Below are positions 63,113 to 64,000 of a stretch of DNA of 64,000 bases, piece after piece; position 1 is the first letter of the stretch, and the number at the start of each line of letters is the position of its first letter. The notes below the pieces were generated by a model. That model made no database searches and was not told the DNA's origin. It saw only the letters and a program-made list of their open reading frames with translations. This stretch comes from Luidia sarsii. Its lineage: Eukaryota > Echinodermata > Asteroidea > Paxillosida > Luidiidae. A program made the position numbers and the translations under genes. The DNA is taken from positions 23,132,653 to 23,196,652 of the forward strand of contig OX465105.1 in assembly GCA_949987565.1 (NCBI GenBank). Reading direction: 5' to 3'.

Positions 63113-64000
63113 CTGAGTAGACAACAGAAAACAAGCAAATACACCAATGTATCACCAGCAACAAATTGACCAACCCTCCAATATCAACAGTGGCAACAAT
63201 AGTATATCTATAACAGAAAAACACAACATTTATGACAAAGATGATGAGGAAAACAACAAAAAAACATTGATCAATCCTTGGTCTACCTGAACCTTCATAT
63301 TACCACAACCATATTTTATTTGTGAAGTGAATCTAGACTAGTCATTTTAAACCAAGTATGGGGTCCCATGTTTGGATCCTACCCATCTCAAAGGCATTCT
63401 GCAACAGACCCTCTAGCTTTTTGGAGATGAGCAATTTTGGTCATTGAAGTCAGGAAGTAGTTTGCAATATTTTTGTTAAAGCAGCTTTTGCATCAATATA
63501 TCAACTCAGGGATGTAAGAGAGTGATGAAGTCATTTCCTGAAAATTACCGAAGGCCAATAACTTGTGCGACTGCGAGTGAGCACTTATGCGACCGAGAGA
63601 TACGATTGCAAGATTCACGGCAGGGGTGCAGGCGCCCTTCAGTTTTTAGGGTTTTAACAGGTAAAATTGAGCAGTTTGAGATACCAGTTTGATATAAATT
63701 AAAAAAAAAAAAAATACAAAAAATACAAAAATAGTAAAACAAAAAATAAAAATATTAATAATAATAATTTTAAAAAATCACCACTTCAGGAATTCTTAAA
63801 AAAATCACACCATTTCCGGAAATCTGGAAATTTCCGGAATTCTAACATCCCTGTCAACAAGATTTGCTAAATCAATGGGGCTTGAAAAGTTTATTTCATA
63901 ACATTCTCCTCTGGAGTTAAAAGAGGTTTTGGGCACATGTGTTGACAGGGTAGAAGTCCAGTTTTCAAAGGATGGATTGACATCTGACAATTGACTTCTG

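Overview
The window is nuclear DNA of an animal, most likely an invertebrate deuterostome. It has short exons with GT/AG splice sites, long introns full of mobile-element debris, pol III tRNA genes, Penelope-like retroelements with GIY-YIG endonucleases, and CACTA and piggyBac miniature transposons. Amphioxus is my best guess, from the very vertebrate-like SPT6 sequence and the repeat style, but I cannot prove it from sequence alone.

Layout. (1) 2.3-13.2 kb: the 5' part of a large gene on the minus strand, ten coding exons joining in frame for 720 codons. It resembles the N-terminal region of the giant HECT-family protein HECTD4 (identity from memory, moderate confidence) and has a YY1-type promoter motif at 13.18 kb. 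Its introns hold a 75-bp minisatellite and a Penelope 3' end with a hammerhead-like motif. (2) 13.58-15.8 kb: a solitary tRNA-Glu(CTC) gene whose 3' flank is broken by a 5'-truncated, frameshifted Penelope-like element. (3) 15.8-21.0 kb: intergenic DNA with miniature transposons, a perfect hairpin and a broken acidic ORF. (4) 21.08-36.5 kb: a 15.4-kb cluster of 26 full-length or nearly full-length tRNA-Glu genes (24 look intact). CTC and TTC isoacceptors on one identical body are intermingled, the cluster is built as two opposed arms with a second flip at its right end, and decayed tRNA-Glu-like copies are interspersed. (5) 36.7-45.3 kb: tandem and segmental duplications, an orphan PAN/apple-like exon and a CACTA element present in only one of three duplicated copies. 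(6) 46.4-63.1 kb: the 3' half of the SPT6 gene (supt6h), minus strand, fifteen exons joining in frame for 867 residues. It covers the helix-hairpin-helix/death-like core, the S1 domain, the tandem SH2 module and the Thr-Pro-rich tail. Several of its introns carry repeats pressed against splice sites.

Functionally the window combines transcription (SPT6, a histone chaperone and elongation factor that binds phosphorylated RNA polymerase II), a probable ubiquitin-ligase-type giant protein, and a large pol III gene cluster for glutamate tRNA. No link between these genes is implied beyond adjacency.

Stretches where I see no gene: 1-2282 (one short direct repeat only), 15.85-17.4 kb, 18.6-19.1 kb, 19.4-20.8 kb, 44.3-45.3 kb (could include supt6h 3' UTR) and 63.12-64.0 kb (intron, AT-rich near 63.7 kb).
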